The notes under the pieces were generated by a model. It saw nothing but the letters and a program-made list of their open reading frames with translations, made no database searches and was not told the DNA's origin. From NCBI GenBank assembly GCA_021205585.1, contig JAJPXI010000231.1:1-16794 (forward strand): a stretch of 16,794 nucleotides of DNA. The letters run 5' to 3'. This DNA comes from Oscillospiraceae bacterium. Lineage in GTDB: Bacteria > Bacillota > Clostridia > Oscillospirales > Oscillospiraceae. A program made the translations under genes and the position numbers. Positions 1 to 5,769 of this stretch are shown here, piece by piece. Position 1 is the first letter of the stretch. The number at the start of each line of letters is the position of its first letter.

Positions 1-175
1 GGCTGAGCTTTTCAATGAGCAAATCTGCCCCCCGCACCACCAGCAGGCCCTGGAAGGTCTGGATGACCACGGCGGTTTCGTCAAAGCTCTCCACGTCCTC
101 CACGCCGGACACCGTCAAATTGTTCCGCTCCTCCAGAACCAGCCGGTGCGGCAGCTGCTTTTCCTCATATGCCAT
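1..175 (-). CDS. yabP: Sporulation protein YabP, 5' part only
   Basis: The first 58 codons of a minus-strand gene that runs off the left edge. The product begins MAYEEKQLPHRLVLEERNNL and continues through an SVTGV-like turn (TVSGVEDVESFDET) and a hydrophobic strand with LLVVRGADLLIEKL. This order, PHxLxLExRxxLxVxGVxDVxSFDE followed by GxLxVRG, is the recognisable core of the YabP/YqfC family of small sporulation proteins. YabP is known in Bacillus as a mother-cell protein needed for normal spore formation; its molecular function is unclear. The ATG at 173-175 is preceded on the minus strand by an AAGGGGGG ribosome-binding site, which fixes the start. yabQ often follows yabP but lies outside the window. 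The gene is divergent from greA. Family assignment is from sequence recall; the C-terminal part is unseen. Confidence 0.85.
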   Translation of the reverse strand, partial: MAYEEKQLPHRLVLEERNNLTVSGVEDVESFDETAVVIQTFQGLLVVRGADLLIEKLS

Positions 176-210
176 CGGGCGGCCCCCCTTTACGCAGTTT
201 TGTCGGTGCA

Positions 211-237
211 ATTATATGCGGAGCGGGACAGGGGTAT
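211..237 (-). promoter_or_regulatory. Candidate sigma-E-type promoter of yabP
   Basis: On the minus strand an ATA (235-237) is followed after 16 nt by CATATAAT (211-218). This fits the Bacillus sigma-E pattern of ATA, 16-18 nt, then CATAnnnT. It would start transcription about 28 nt before the yabP ATG. Mother-cell expression of yabP is known in Bacillus, so context agrees. The -10 also contains TATAAT and could be read by sigma-A, although no good -35 for sigma-A is present at 17 nt. Confidence 0.5.
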
Positions 238-262
238 GCCCGCAACACCCTGATTTTGGTGC

Positions 263-291
263 TTGACAGATAAAAAAATAAAGAATACAAT
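263..291 (+). promoter_or_regulatory. Strong sigma-A promoter of the greA-lysS operon
   Basis: TTGACA at 263-268, a 17-nt A-rich spacer, then TACAAT at 286-291. The -35 is perfect, the -10 matches five of six and the spacing is ideal. Transcription would start near 298, giving a leader of about 157 nt before the greA ATG. Confidence 0.85.
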
Positions 292-321
292 ATATTAAAT
301 ACGCATATTGTGTGAAAAGCG

Positions 322-341
322 GGCCGTTTCGCGGCCTTTTT
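322..341 (+). terminator. Terminator-like hairpin early in the greA leader
   Basis: GGCCG (322-326) pairs with CGGCC (332-336) around a 5-nt loop and is followed at once by five T residues and a C. It lies only about 25 nt after the predicted start site. It could terminate transcription prematurely and release a short leader RNA of about 40-45 nt, or act as a weak attenuator. The 5-bp stem is short, so efficiency is uncertain. Confidence 0.5.
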
Positions 342-378
342 CGACAGGCCTGGCGGGAAAACGCCGCCGCTGCAAATG

Positions 379-423
379 CTGAACAAAGCCGCCTCTCCTT
401 TGACGGAGATTGGCTTTGTTCAG
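379..423 (+). promoter_or_regulatory. Long stable hairpin in the greA 5' leader
   Basis: CTGAACAAAGCC (379-390) is perfectly complementary to GGCTTTGTTCAG (412-423), a 12-bp stem. Inside it a second stem, TCTCC (394-398) with GGAGA (405-409), closes a 6-nt loop. The structure ends 14 nt before the AAAGGAG ribosome-binding site (438-444). The following TGCTATATT (424-432) resembles an extended -10 but has no well-placed -35. The role is unknown: transcript protection, attenuation or a protein-binding site are possible. Confidence 0.6.
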
Positions 424-454
424 TGCTATATTTTATCAAAGGAGCAGGAAAACC

Positions 455-928
455 ATGGCAAAAGAGTACAAGCTCAGCCCGGAGCGGCTGGAGGAGCTGC
501 AAACCGAGCTGACCTACCTGAAAACCGTCCGGGAGAAGGAGGTGGCCGACCAGATCAAGGAGGCCCGCTCCTTCGGGGATTTGAGCGAGAACAGCGAATA
601 CGACGAGGCCAAAAACGAGCAGGGCAAGCTGTACTCCCGCATCGCGGAGCTGGAGACCGTGCTGTCCAACTATGTAGTCATCGAGGAGTCCGCCCATGAC
701 CAGGACGTCGTGGGCCTGGGCAGCACCATCACGGTGCTGGACAAGGAGTTCCAGGAGACCGAGACCTACCAGGTGGTGGGCTCCCAGGAGGCCGACCCCA
801 TGAACGGCCGCATCTCCGAGGAGTCCCCCTTTGGCCGGGCCATGCTGGGGAAGGCCGTGGGGGACGACATCGTGGTGGAGGCCCCCGCCGGGGCGATCCA
901 CTATCAAATCGTGGAAATTCACCGTTAA
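455..928 (+). CDS. greA: Transcription elongation factor GreA
   Basis: A 157-residue protein, the normal length for GreA. It binds the secondary channel of RNA polymerase and stimulates cleavage of backtracked RNA. Residues 1-75 form the antiparallel coiled coil. Its tip carries the signature GDLSENSEYDEAKNEQ, with the acidic pair D42 and E45 that coordinates the catalytic Mg2+ in the family. Residues from about 83 to 157 form the FKBP-like domain, including GSTITVLD and the VVGSQEADP strand. The ATG at 455 follows AAAGGAG at 438-444; the open frame upstream to 410 lies in the hairpin leader and is not coding. lysS follows 19 nt downstream with its own ribosome-binding site, so the two are probably cotranscribed. 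Confidence 0.97.
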   Translation: MAKEYKLSPERLEELQTELTYLKTVREKEVADQIKEARSFGDLSENSEYDEAKNEQGKLYSRIAELETVLSNYVVIEESAHDQDVVGLGSTITVLDKEFQETETYQVVGSQEADPMNGRISEESPFGRAMLGKAVGDDIVVEAPAGAIHYQIVEIHR

Positions 929-947
929 ATATAAGGAGAGACGCGCT

Positions 948-2444
948 ATGGGAGAAGAAAATAAGCTCCCGCAGGAGGAGCTTTCGGATTTGCTGCAAAT
1001 TCGCCGGGATAAGCTGGAGGAACTGCGGCGGGAGGGGAACGACCCCTTTACCCTGACCCGCTACCCGGTCAGCCACCACAGCGAGGACATCAAGGCCGGC
1101 TTTGACGCGCTGGAGGGCCAGGGCGTGTCCGTGGCAGGCCGGCTGATGAGCAAGCGGGGGATGGGCAAGGCGGTGTTCGCCGATTTGCAGGACGCCGCCG
1201 GGCGCATCCAGCTCTACGTCCGCATCGACGACGTGGGGGAGGACGCTCTGGCCCGCTTTAAGAAGTACGACATCGGGGACATCGTCGGCGTCCAGGGCAC
1301 GGTGTTCCGCACCAAGCGGGGGGAGATCTCCGTGAAGGCCCAGGAAATTACCCTGCTTTCCAAGTCCCTGCTGCCCCTGCCGGAGAAGTTCCACGGCCTG
1401 ACCGACGTGGAGACCCGCTACCGCCAGCGGTATGTGGACTTAATCGTCAACCCGGAGGTGCGCCGCACCTTCCAGGTGCGCTCCAAATTCATCCGCTACG
1501 TCCGCGATTTCCTGGACGGGCGGGGCTACATGGAGGTGGAGACGCCGGTGCTGAACACCATCTCCGGCGGCGCCACCGCCCGGCCCTTCATCACCCACCA
1601 CAATACCTTAGATATTGATATGTATATGCGCATCGCCACCGAGCTGCACTTAAAGCGCCTGGTGGTGGGTGGCCTGGAGCGGGTGTACGAGGTGGGCCGC
1701 ATCTTCCGCAACGAGGGGATGGATCCCAAGCACAACCCGGAGTTCACCACGGTGGAGCTGTACCAGGCCTACGCCGATTTCCAGGACATGATGGACCTGT
1801 TTGAGCAGCTGCTCTCCGGCGCGGCCCAGGAGATTCTGGGAACCTATCAAATTCAGTGGCAGGGGCAGGACATCGACCTGACCCCCGGCTGGCCCCGGCT
1901 GACCATGGCCGAGGCGGTGAAGCAGTATACCGGCGTGGACTTTATGGCCATCCCGGACAACGCGCAGGCGGTGGCCGCCGCCGCCGCCGTCGGCGTGGAG
2001 CTGCCGGAGACGGCGGACAAAACCTGGGGCAACGCCCTCTACCAGGTGTTCGACCAGAAGGTGGAGGAGCAGCTGATTCAGCCCACCTTCATCACCATGC
2101 ACCCGGTGGACGTCTCCCCCCTGGCCAAGCGCTCCCCGGCCGACCCCCGGCTGACCGAGCGGTTTGAGCTGTTTATCTGCCGCAGCGAGATGGGCAACGC
2201 CTTCTCCGAGCTCAACGACCCCATCGACCAGCGCTGCCGCTTCCAGAAGCAGATGGAACTCCGGGCCAAGGGCGACGCCGAGGCCGGCATGATGGACGAG
2301 GACTACATCACCGCCCTGGAGTACGGCCTCCCCCCCACCGGCGGCCTGGGCATCGGCATTGACCGCTGCGTCATGCTCCTGACCAACAACGACTCCATCC
2401 GGGAGGTCATCTTCTTCCCGACGATGAAAAGCCTGGATAAGTAA
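948..2444 (+). CDS. lysS: Class II lysyl-tRNA synthetase
   Basis: A 498-residue cytosolic enzyme that charges tRNA-Lys with lysine using ATP. The N-terminal part (about 55-150) is the OB-fold anticodon-binding domain (VSVAGRLMSKRGMGKAVFAD). The catalytic core has all three class II motifs: motif 1 around 180-204 with the invariant proline at P200 (METPVL), motif 2 from R245 (RVYEVGRIFRNEGMD, then HNPEFT), and motif 3 at 460-473 (GLPPTGGLGIGIDR). The lysine-pocket region is intact and the C-terminus (IREVIFFPTMKSLDK) is normal for the family. The ATG at 948 follows AAGGAG (933-938). Second gene of the greA operon. Its TAA stop directly abuts a family B hairpin repeat that probably serves as terminator. 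Confidence 0.98.
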   Translation: MGEENKLPQEELSDLLQIRRDKLEELRREGNDPFTLTRYPVSHHSEDIKAGFDALEGQGVSVAGRLMSKRGMGKAVFADLQDAAGRIQLYVRIDDVGEDALARFKKYDIGDIVGVQGTVFRTKRGEISVKAQEITLLSKSLLPLPEKFHGLTDVETRYRQRYVDLIVNPEVRRTFQVRSKFIRYVRDFLDGRGYMEVETPVLNTISGGATARPFITHHNTLDIDMYMRIATELHLKRLVVGGLERVYEVGRIFRNEGMDPKHNPEFTTVELYQAYADFQDMMDLFEQLLSGAAQEILGTYQIQWQGQDIDLTPGWPRLTMAEAVKQYTGVDFMAIPDNAQAVAAAAAVGVELPETADKTWGNALYQVFDQKVEEQLIQPTFITMHPVDVSPLAKRSPADPRLTERFELFICRSEMGNAFSELNDPIDQRCRFQKQMELRAKGDAEAGMMDEDYITALEYGLPPTGGLGIGIDRCVMLLTNNDSIREVIFFPTMKSLDK

Positions 2445-2478
2445 AGGCAACACCGCACAGAGCGGACTGCGGCGCCTT
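2445..2478 (+). repeat. Family B hairpin repeat after lysS
   Basis: Begins directly after the lysS stop with AGGCAACACCGCACAGAGCG and ends GCGGCGCCTT. It can fold by pairing GGC..ACCGCA with TGCGGCGCC, or internally CCGC with GCGG. Related copies lie at 4684-4728 (reverse) and 10036-10070 (reverse). A weak terminator function is plausible; the T tract here is degenerate. Confidence 0.6.
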
Positions 2479-2485
2479 GCGGCAA

Positions 2486-2727
2486 ATTTCCGCCAGAACC
2501 GCGTTGCAAAAGTTTGAAACCGCAGCGCTGCAGCGTTAAGAAAATATGCCAGTGGCATATTTTTAGCGTAAGCCGGACAACTATGTTGGCCGGGAGACGG
2601 CGGCGAACAGTATTACCCTCAAGGGGTATGCCCGCGCCTTACGGCGCTCCTGATCCTGCACTTTTGCGCCTTCTTTTGTCGCAAAATTTCTCGCCATCCG
2701 CTCTTGCCGATTGAATCAGTCCTTCCT
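2486..2727. repeat. Family A repeat, long mosaic copy
   Basis: The right 73 bp (2655-2727) match 16201-16273 at 72 of 73 positions. The left block 2486-2517 (ATTTCCGCCA ... GCGTTGCAAAAGTTTGA) matches 16154-16185 with few changes. Between them this copy holds 137 bp where the 16113 copy has 15 bp. The left terminal repeat is missing and family B sequence takes its place. It ends in ATCAGTCCTTCCT, the family A terminus. No open reading frame of note is inside, so it is non-autonomous. Confidence 0.75.
2541..2563. terminator. AT-rich perfect hairpin, possible bidirectional terminator
   Basis: AAAATATGCC (2541-2550) pairs perfectly with GGCATATTTT (2554-2563) around a 3-nt loop, and one further T follows. 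It sits inside the extra segment of the family A mosaic, 97 nt after the lysS stop. The A and T runs on both flanks would suit termination in either direction, but the GC content of the stem is low. Confidence 0.4.
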
Positions 2728-2747
2728 TAAATTTGTCTCTCTGCTGT

Positions 2748-2803
2748 GGCATCCGTCACGGCATTTTCCTCTTGCCCAGCGGAGGGCCGCTCAAACGGAT
2801 GCC
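2748..2803. repeat. 9-bp inverted repeat in the intergenic region
   Basis: GGCATCCGT (2748-2756) and ACGGATGCC (2795-2803) are perfect inverted copies separated by 38 nt. It lies between the end of the family A repeat and the promoter at 2867. Nothing else is recognisable in 2728-2866. It may be an operator or another small repeat; there is no direct evidence for either. Confidence 0.35.
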
Positions 2804-2866
2804 GTGTTCCGGAGGAAATGTGGAATCGGTTTACATAACCAATCAAATTTTAATATTATTTTGTCC

Positions 2867-2895
2867 TTGACAGAGACGCGGTTTTATGGGATACT
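2867..2895 (+). promoter_or_regulatory. Sigma-A promoter of the SLH hydrolase gene
   Basis: TTGACA (2867-2872), a 17-nt spacer, then GATACT (2890-2895) with TG two bases before the -10 (TGGGATACT, an extended -10). The start site would be near 2902, leaving a leader of about 137 nt. Near its 5' end the leader has a GC hairpin, CGGCCC (2912-2917) with GGGCCG (2921-2926), which may stabilise the transcript end. Confidence 0.7.
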
Positions 2896-3038
2896 AAGTA
2901 TAAGAAAAGGTCGGCCCGGCGGGCCGGCCAGATACCCGCAAAGCGAAGCATACCGCCATGTCCATCCGCGGCTGCCGGAACTTCCTCTGCTCGACACCAC
3001 CTGAAACACACGAACAAATGAAAGGACGGTATACACGG

Positions 3039-4634
3039 ATGAGGCAAAGATGGAAACAGGGGCTGGCGCTGGTTTTAACGCTGTGCCTGTGCGCCGGGCT
3101 GCTGCCCGCTACGGCGTCGGCGGATGCGAATCGGGACTTTTCGGAAATTTTAAATGCCGCGTTGACAATCATTTACACCAACGAGGGCTCCTACGGCTCG
3201 GTCAACGCGGACGACAACGGGGCGGTCAGCGTGGGCAAGCTCCAGTGGCACGGCAACCGGGCTTTGAGCCTGCTGAAAACCATCTGCGAGGCCAACGCCG
3301 AGCAGGCCCTTGAACTTCTGGGGGAGGAGCTGTACAACGAGATTGTCAGCGCCGCCTCCTACGCCTGGAGTTCCCGGACGGTGGACAGCACGGAAAAGGC
3401 GGCCATTTCCGCTCTGCTGCAAACAACGGAAGGCCAGGCCGCCCAGGATGCCCTGGCCGCCGCCAATGTGACCAACTACATTGAACACGGCATCTCCCTG
3501 GGCATTGTCAGCGCCGATGCGCTGGTCTATTTTGCGGACATAGAGAACAACGGCGGCTCCGGGGCGTCCAAACGAATCGCCACCTCCGCCGCCGAGACTC
3601 AGGGCAGCTTTGAAGAGGTGACGCTGCTCTCCATCTATAACGCCACCCTGACGGACAGCGTGCTGGGCAAATCCCTCTACCTGCTCCGGCGCTACCGCAC
3701 CTATACATACTGCCGGAACCTGGGCTGGACCACGACCACCCTGGAAACGCCCACCCTGAGCGTGGCCTCCACGTCCACCAACGGCTCCATCACGCTGACC
3801 TGGACGCAGAGCGCCGGGGCCGATGCCTATTACATCTACCGCGCATCCGGGACGACCAGCGCCTACACCCTGGCGGGAACCGTCTCCGGCGGCAGCGTGA
3901 CCACCTATACGGACACGGTGACGGAGGACGGCACCTATACCTATCGGATCATCGCCTGCCAGGGCGTCAGCCAGTCCGGGGAGAGCGAGCGGGTCTCTGT
4001 GACGGTGGAAATCGGTTTTTCCGACGTCAGCGAGTCGGACTATTACCATGACGCGGTCTTCTGGGCCTTGAAAAATGGGATTACCTACGGCACCACCGAT
4101 ACGACCTTCAGTCCCGGCCAGCCCTGTACCCGGGCCCAGTTTGTCACCTTCCTGTGGCGGCTGGCCGGGGAACCGGAGCCGGAGGGGACGGAGAACCCCT
4201 TTACCGACGTGACCGACACCGGGACATACTACTATAAGGCCATGCTTTGGGCCTATGAAAACGAGGTTACTTACGGTTTCAGCGAGGACACCTTCGGCCC
4301 CAACCGGGCCATTACGCGGGAACAGGCCATCGCCATGGTGTACCGCTATGCCGAGGGCGAACAACTCTCTGTAGAAATTCCCTTCACAGACGTCGATGAA
4401 AGCGGGTATGCCTACGCCGCGATTGTGTGGGCGTATTATTACGGCATTACCGCAGGCACCTCCGACACTACCTTCAGCCCCTCCAGCCCATGCACCCGGG
4501 CACAGATGGTCAGCTTTCTCTACCGCTTTGTAAACAGCGAGGCGTATGACGACGGCGAGGAAACCGCCAACGACGAGGAAACCGCCGACGGCGAAGAAAC
4601 CGCCGACGGCGAGGAAACCGTCGGCGACAATTAG
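3039..4634 (+). CDS. Secreted SLH protein with lysozyme-like domain
   Basis: 531 residues. Residues 1-28 are a signal peptide (MRQRWKQG, hydrophobic core, cleavage after ATASA). Residues 33-230 resemble a lysozyme/chitosanase-like fold: TNEGSYGSVNADDNGAVSVG followed by KLQWHGNRAL, with E49 and D59 as candidate catalytic acids. Residues about 238-324 look like a fibronectin type III domain (SITLTWTQSAGADAYYIYRA). Three SLH domains start near 326, 387 and 448 (FSDV, FTDV, FTDV, each ending in TRAQ or TREQ plus an aromatic-rich helix). They would anchor the protein non-covalently to a secondary cell-wall polymer. The tail (505-531) is an acidic DGEETA repeat. Start: ATG 3039 is preceded by AAAGGA at 3021-3026, 12 nt away; ATG 3018 is in frame but has no Shine-Dalgarno site. 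Likely role is peptidoglycan remodelling at the surface. The SLH call is sure; the enzymatic call is moderate. Confidence 0.85.
   Translation: MRQRWKQGLALVLTLCLCAGLLPATASADANRDFSEILNAALTIIYTNEGSYGSVNADDNGAVSVGKLQWHGNRALSLLKTICEANAEQALELLGEELYNEIVSAASYAWSSRTVDSTEKAAISALLQTTEGQAAQDALAAANVTNYIEHGISLGIVSADALVYFADIENNGGSGASKRIATSAAETQGSFEEVTLLSIYNATLTDSVLGKSLYLLRRYRTYTYCRNLGWTTTTLETPTLSVASTSTNGSITLTWTQSAGADAYYIYRASGTTSAYTLAGTVSGGSVTTYTDTVTEDGTYTYRIIACQGVSQSGESERVSVTVEIGFSDVSESDYYHDAVFWALKNGITYGTTDTTFSPGQPCTRAQFVTFLWRLAGEPEPEGTENPFTDVTDTGTYYYKAMLWAYENEVTYGFSEDTFGPNRAITREQAIAMVYRYAEGEQLSVEIPFTDVDESGYAYAAIVWAYYYGITAGTSDTTFSPSSPCTRAQMVSFLYRFVNSEAYDDGEETANDEETADGEETADGEETVGDN
4551..4622 (+). repeat. 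Four tandem 18-bp repeats coding an acidic tail
   Basis: Units at 4551-4568, 4569-4586, 4587-4604 and 4605-4622 are variants of GACGGCGAGGAAACCGCC, encoding DGEETA with one NDEETA variant. They differ by one to a few bases. Copy number could vary by slippage without breaking the frame, since 18 is a multiple of three. Confidence 0.9.
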
Positions 4635-4680
4635 GGAACCGCTGATGAAGTCGGCAAGAGCGGCTGGCAGAAGATTTTGG
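4633..4680. repeat. Family A repeat, half copy overlapping the SLH stop
   Basis: AGGGAACCGCTGATGAAGTC, then GGCAAGAGCGGCTGGCAGAA and GATTTTGG, aligns with the family A terminus (reverse complement of 16226-16273) and with 16742-16790, including shared CTGATnAAGT and CTGGCAGAA. The AG of the SLH gene's TAG stop is the first two bases of the repeat. A family B hairpin follows at once. Confidence 0.6.
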
Positions 4681-4683
4681 TTC

Positions 4684-4728
4684 AGGCAACACTGTACAGA
4701 GCGGCAGAGCGAATTGCGGTGTTGCCTT
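4684..4728. terminator. Family B hairpin between converging SLH gene and smpB
   Basis: AGGCAACACTG at 4684-4694 pairs with CGGTGTTGCCT at 4717-4727 (one G-U pair), followed by TTTAA on the plus strand. On the minus strand the same sequence reads TAAAGGCAACACCGC, its TAA being the smpB stop. Placement between two convergent genes supports a bidirectional intrinsic terminator. Confidence 0.65.
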
Positions 4729-5198
4729 TAACCAGTTCTTCCCCTGGATTTCATGGCCCGGTCGATCTCCCGGCGGGCGTCCTTGGCGGCGGCGGCGTCC
4801 CGCTTGTCGTACAGCTTCTTGCCCTTGCACAGGCCGATTTCCAGCTTGACCCTGGGGCCTGAAAAGTACAGGGACAGGGGGACGACGGCGTAGCCATCCT
4901 GCCTGACCTTGGCGAACAGGCGCAGAATCTCCCGCTTGTGCATCAGCAGCCGCCGGGGGCGCATGGGGTCCTTGTTGAAAATATTCCCCTGCTCATAGGG
5001 GGAGATGTGCATGGCGTGGACGCGGATCTCCCCGTCCTTGATGATGCAGTAGGAGTCCTTCAGATTGACGTTCCCTTTGCGGATGGATTTGACTTCGGTT
5101 CCCGCCAGCTCGATGCCGGCCTCAAACCGGGCCTCCACAAAATAATCGTGGTAGGCTTTTTTATTTTGGGCAACCAGCCGCTTTGACGGCCCGGCCAT
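4728..5198 (-). CDS. smpB: SsrA-binding protein SmpB
   Basis: 156 residues, normal family length. SmpB binds tmRNA and brings it to stalled ribosomes for trans-translation. Recognisable segments: KKAYHDYFVEARFEAGIELA, GTEVKSIRKGNVNLKDSY, HISPYEQGN, DPMRPRRLLMHKREI, and the basic tail DARREIDRAMKSRGRTG that inserts in the mRNA channel. The ATG at 5196-5198 has AAGGGGGG just upstream on the minus strand; the open frame extends to 5348 but that part has no ribosome-binding site or homology and lies across the promoter. The ssrA gene is not in the window. Its stop codon is inside a family B hairpin. Confidence 0.97.
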   Translation of the reverse strand: MAGPSKRLVAQNKKAYHDYFVEARFEAGIELAGTEVKSIRKGNVNLKDSYCIIKDGEIRVHAMHISPYEQGNIFNKDPMRPRRLLMHKREILRLFAKVRQDGYAVVPLSLYFSGPRVKLEIGLCKGKKLYDKRDAAAAKDARREIDRAMKSRGRTG

Positions 5199-5226
5199 AC
5201 GCGCCCCCCCTTTCTGTGTTGTAAAA

Positions 5227-5255
5227 AGTATAGCATATCCTTCCTGAACGCGCAA
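5227..5255 (-). promoter_or_regulatory. Sigma-A promoter of smpB
   Basis: On the minus strand TTGCGC (5250-5255), a 17-nt spacer, then TATACT (5227-5232), with TGC before it forming an extended -10. Transcription would start about 20 nt before the smpB ATG. This also argues against the longer upstream reading frame being translated. Confidence 0.7.
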
Positions 5256-5468
5256 GGCCCCGCCGCGATTTTCCCGGGGCGGTATTCCTTCCGCGGCCCC
5301 CGCATACATTGACCGGGGAAGGGCGGGGTGCGGAGATGGAACAGGCAATCGTGGTCACGGGCCGGTGCCCCCTGATGGCCGAAAGCCTGCTGGCGGCGGG
5401 CAGCCTGTTCCCACCATAAGGGGGGCAGAGGATCTATTTTCCCGCAAAACGCCTCCCGCGCCTGTGTA
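5256..5468. other. Intergenic stretch without a convincing gene
   Basis: Between the smpB promoter and the palindromic element. GCCCCG (5257-5262) can pair with CGGGGC (5275-5280), a modest GC hairpin. A 27-codon open frame (5336-5419) has coding-like third positions but no well-placed ribosome-binding site or recognised homolog; it may be a gene remnant. No RNA gene is apparent. Confidence 0.5.
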
Positions 5469-5618
5469 ATACTGATTCTTCATAAAAAAGATATGAAGAA
5501 TATGGCTGGCGCACAGCCTGATTTTGAAGGCTGTGCCTTCAAAATCCCGCCTCTTACGATTCTCAACGCGCTGTGCATTACAAAAAGCGCATTTGCGTTT
5601 TTTCGTGAGAATCAGTAT
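5469..5618. mobile_element. 150-bp MITE-like element with 11-bp terminal inverted repeats
   Basis: Bounded by ATACTGATTCT (5469-5479) and its exact inverse AGAATCAGTAT (5608-5618). Inside are four nested palindromes: ATTCTTCAT/ATGAAGAAT (5475-5483, 5493-5501), GGCTG/CAGCC (5504-5508, 5514-5518), an 11-bp perfect stem GATTTTGAAGG/CCTTCAAAATC (5520-5530, 5536-5546), and GATTCTC/GAGAATC (5558-5564, 5607-5613) with inner AACGC/GCGTT. No transposase gene is inside, so it would depend on one elsewhere. A clear target-site duplication is not visible. It could alternatively be a structured RNA. Confidence 0.55.
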
Positions 5619-5677
5619 AAAACCGAATTTCGCTGAAAAAGAAATAAAACCGCGTTATATTTTAGTTGATTTCCTCA

Positions 5678-5706
5678 TAGACGGCGGTGCGTTTTTGTGG
5701 TATTAT
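5678..5706 (+). promoter_or_regulatory. Extended -10 promoter of the 891-residue membrane protein gene
   Basis: TAGACG (5678-5683, four of six to consensus), a 17-nt spacer and TATTAT (5701-5706) with TGG before it (extended -10). A start near 5713 gives a leader of about 57 nt to the ATG at 5770. It lies downstream of the palindromic element, so the element is not part of the transcript. Confidence 0.6.
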
Positions 5707-5769
5707 TTTGAGGTGAAATGGGCGCCGGATTTTTGGAAAAAAGGCATGGCCCGTCAAAGGGGAGAGAGA

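Noticed and set aside
232..244. GGGGTATGCCCGC shared with 2623-2635
   Set aside because: Only 13 bp are shared and the flanks differ. At 232 it overlaps the yabP promoter. Not enough to call a repeat family.
427..432. TATATT with upstream TG as a second greA promoter
   Set aside because: The only -35-like sequence, TTGACG at 400-405, is 21 nt away and lies in the loop of the leader hairpin. Spacing is too long.
3150..4364. Minus-strand open frame (404 codons) opposite the SLH gene
   Set aside because: Low-complexity G/V/H-rich antisense shadow. The plus strand has a signal peptide and clear SLH domains.
4551..4622. CRISPR-like regular repeats
   Set aside because: The units are contiguous, in frame and without spacers. 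They are a coding tandem repeat. No CRISPR array is present in the window.
5336..5419. 27-codon open frame starting MEQAIVVTGRCPLMAESLLA
   Set aside because: GC-rich third positions look coding, but there is no well-spaced ribosome-binding site, no promoter and no homolog I recognise. It may be a remnant.
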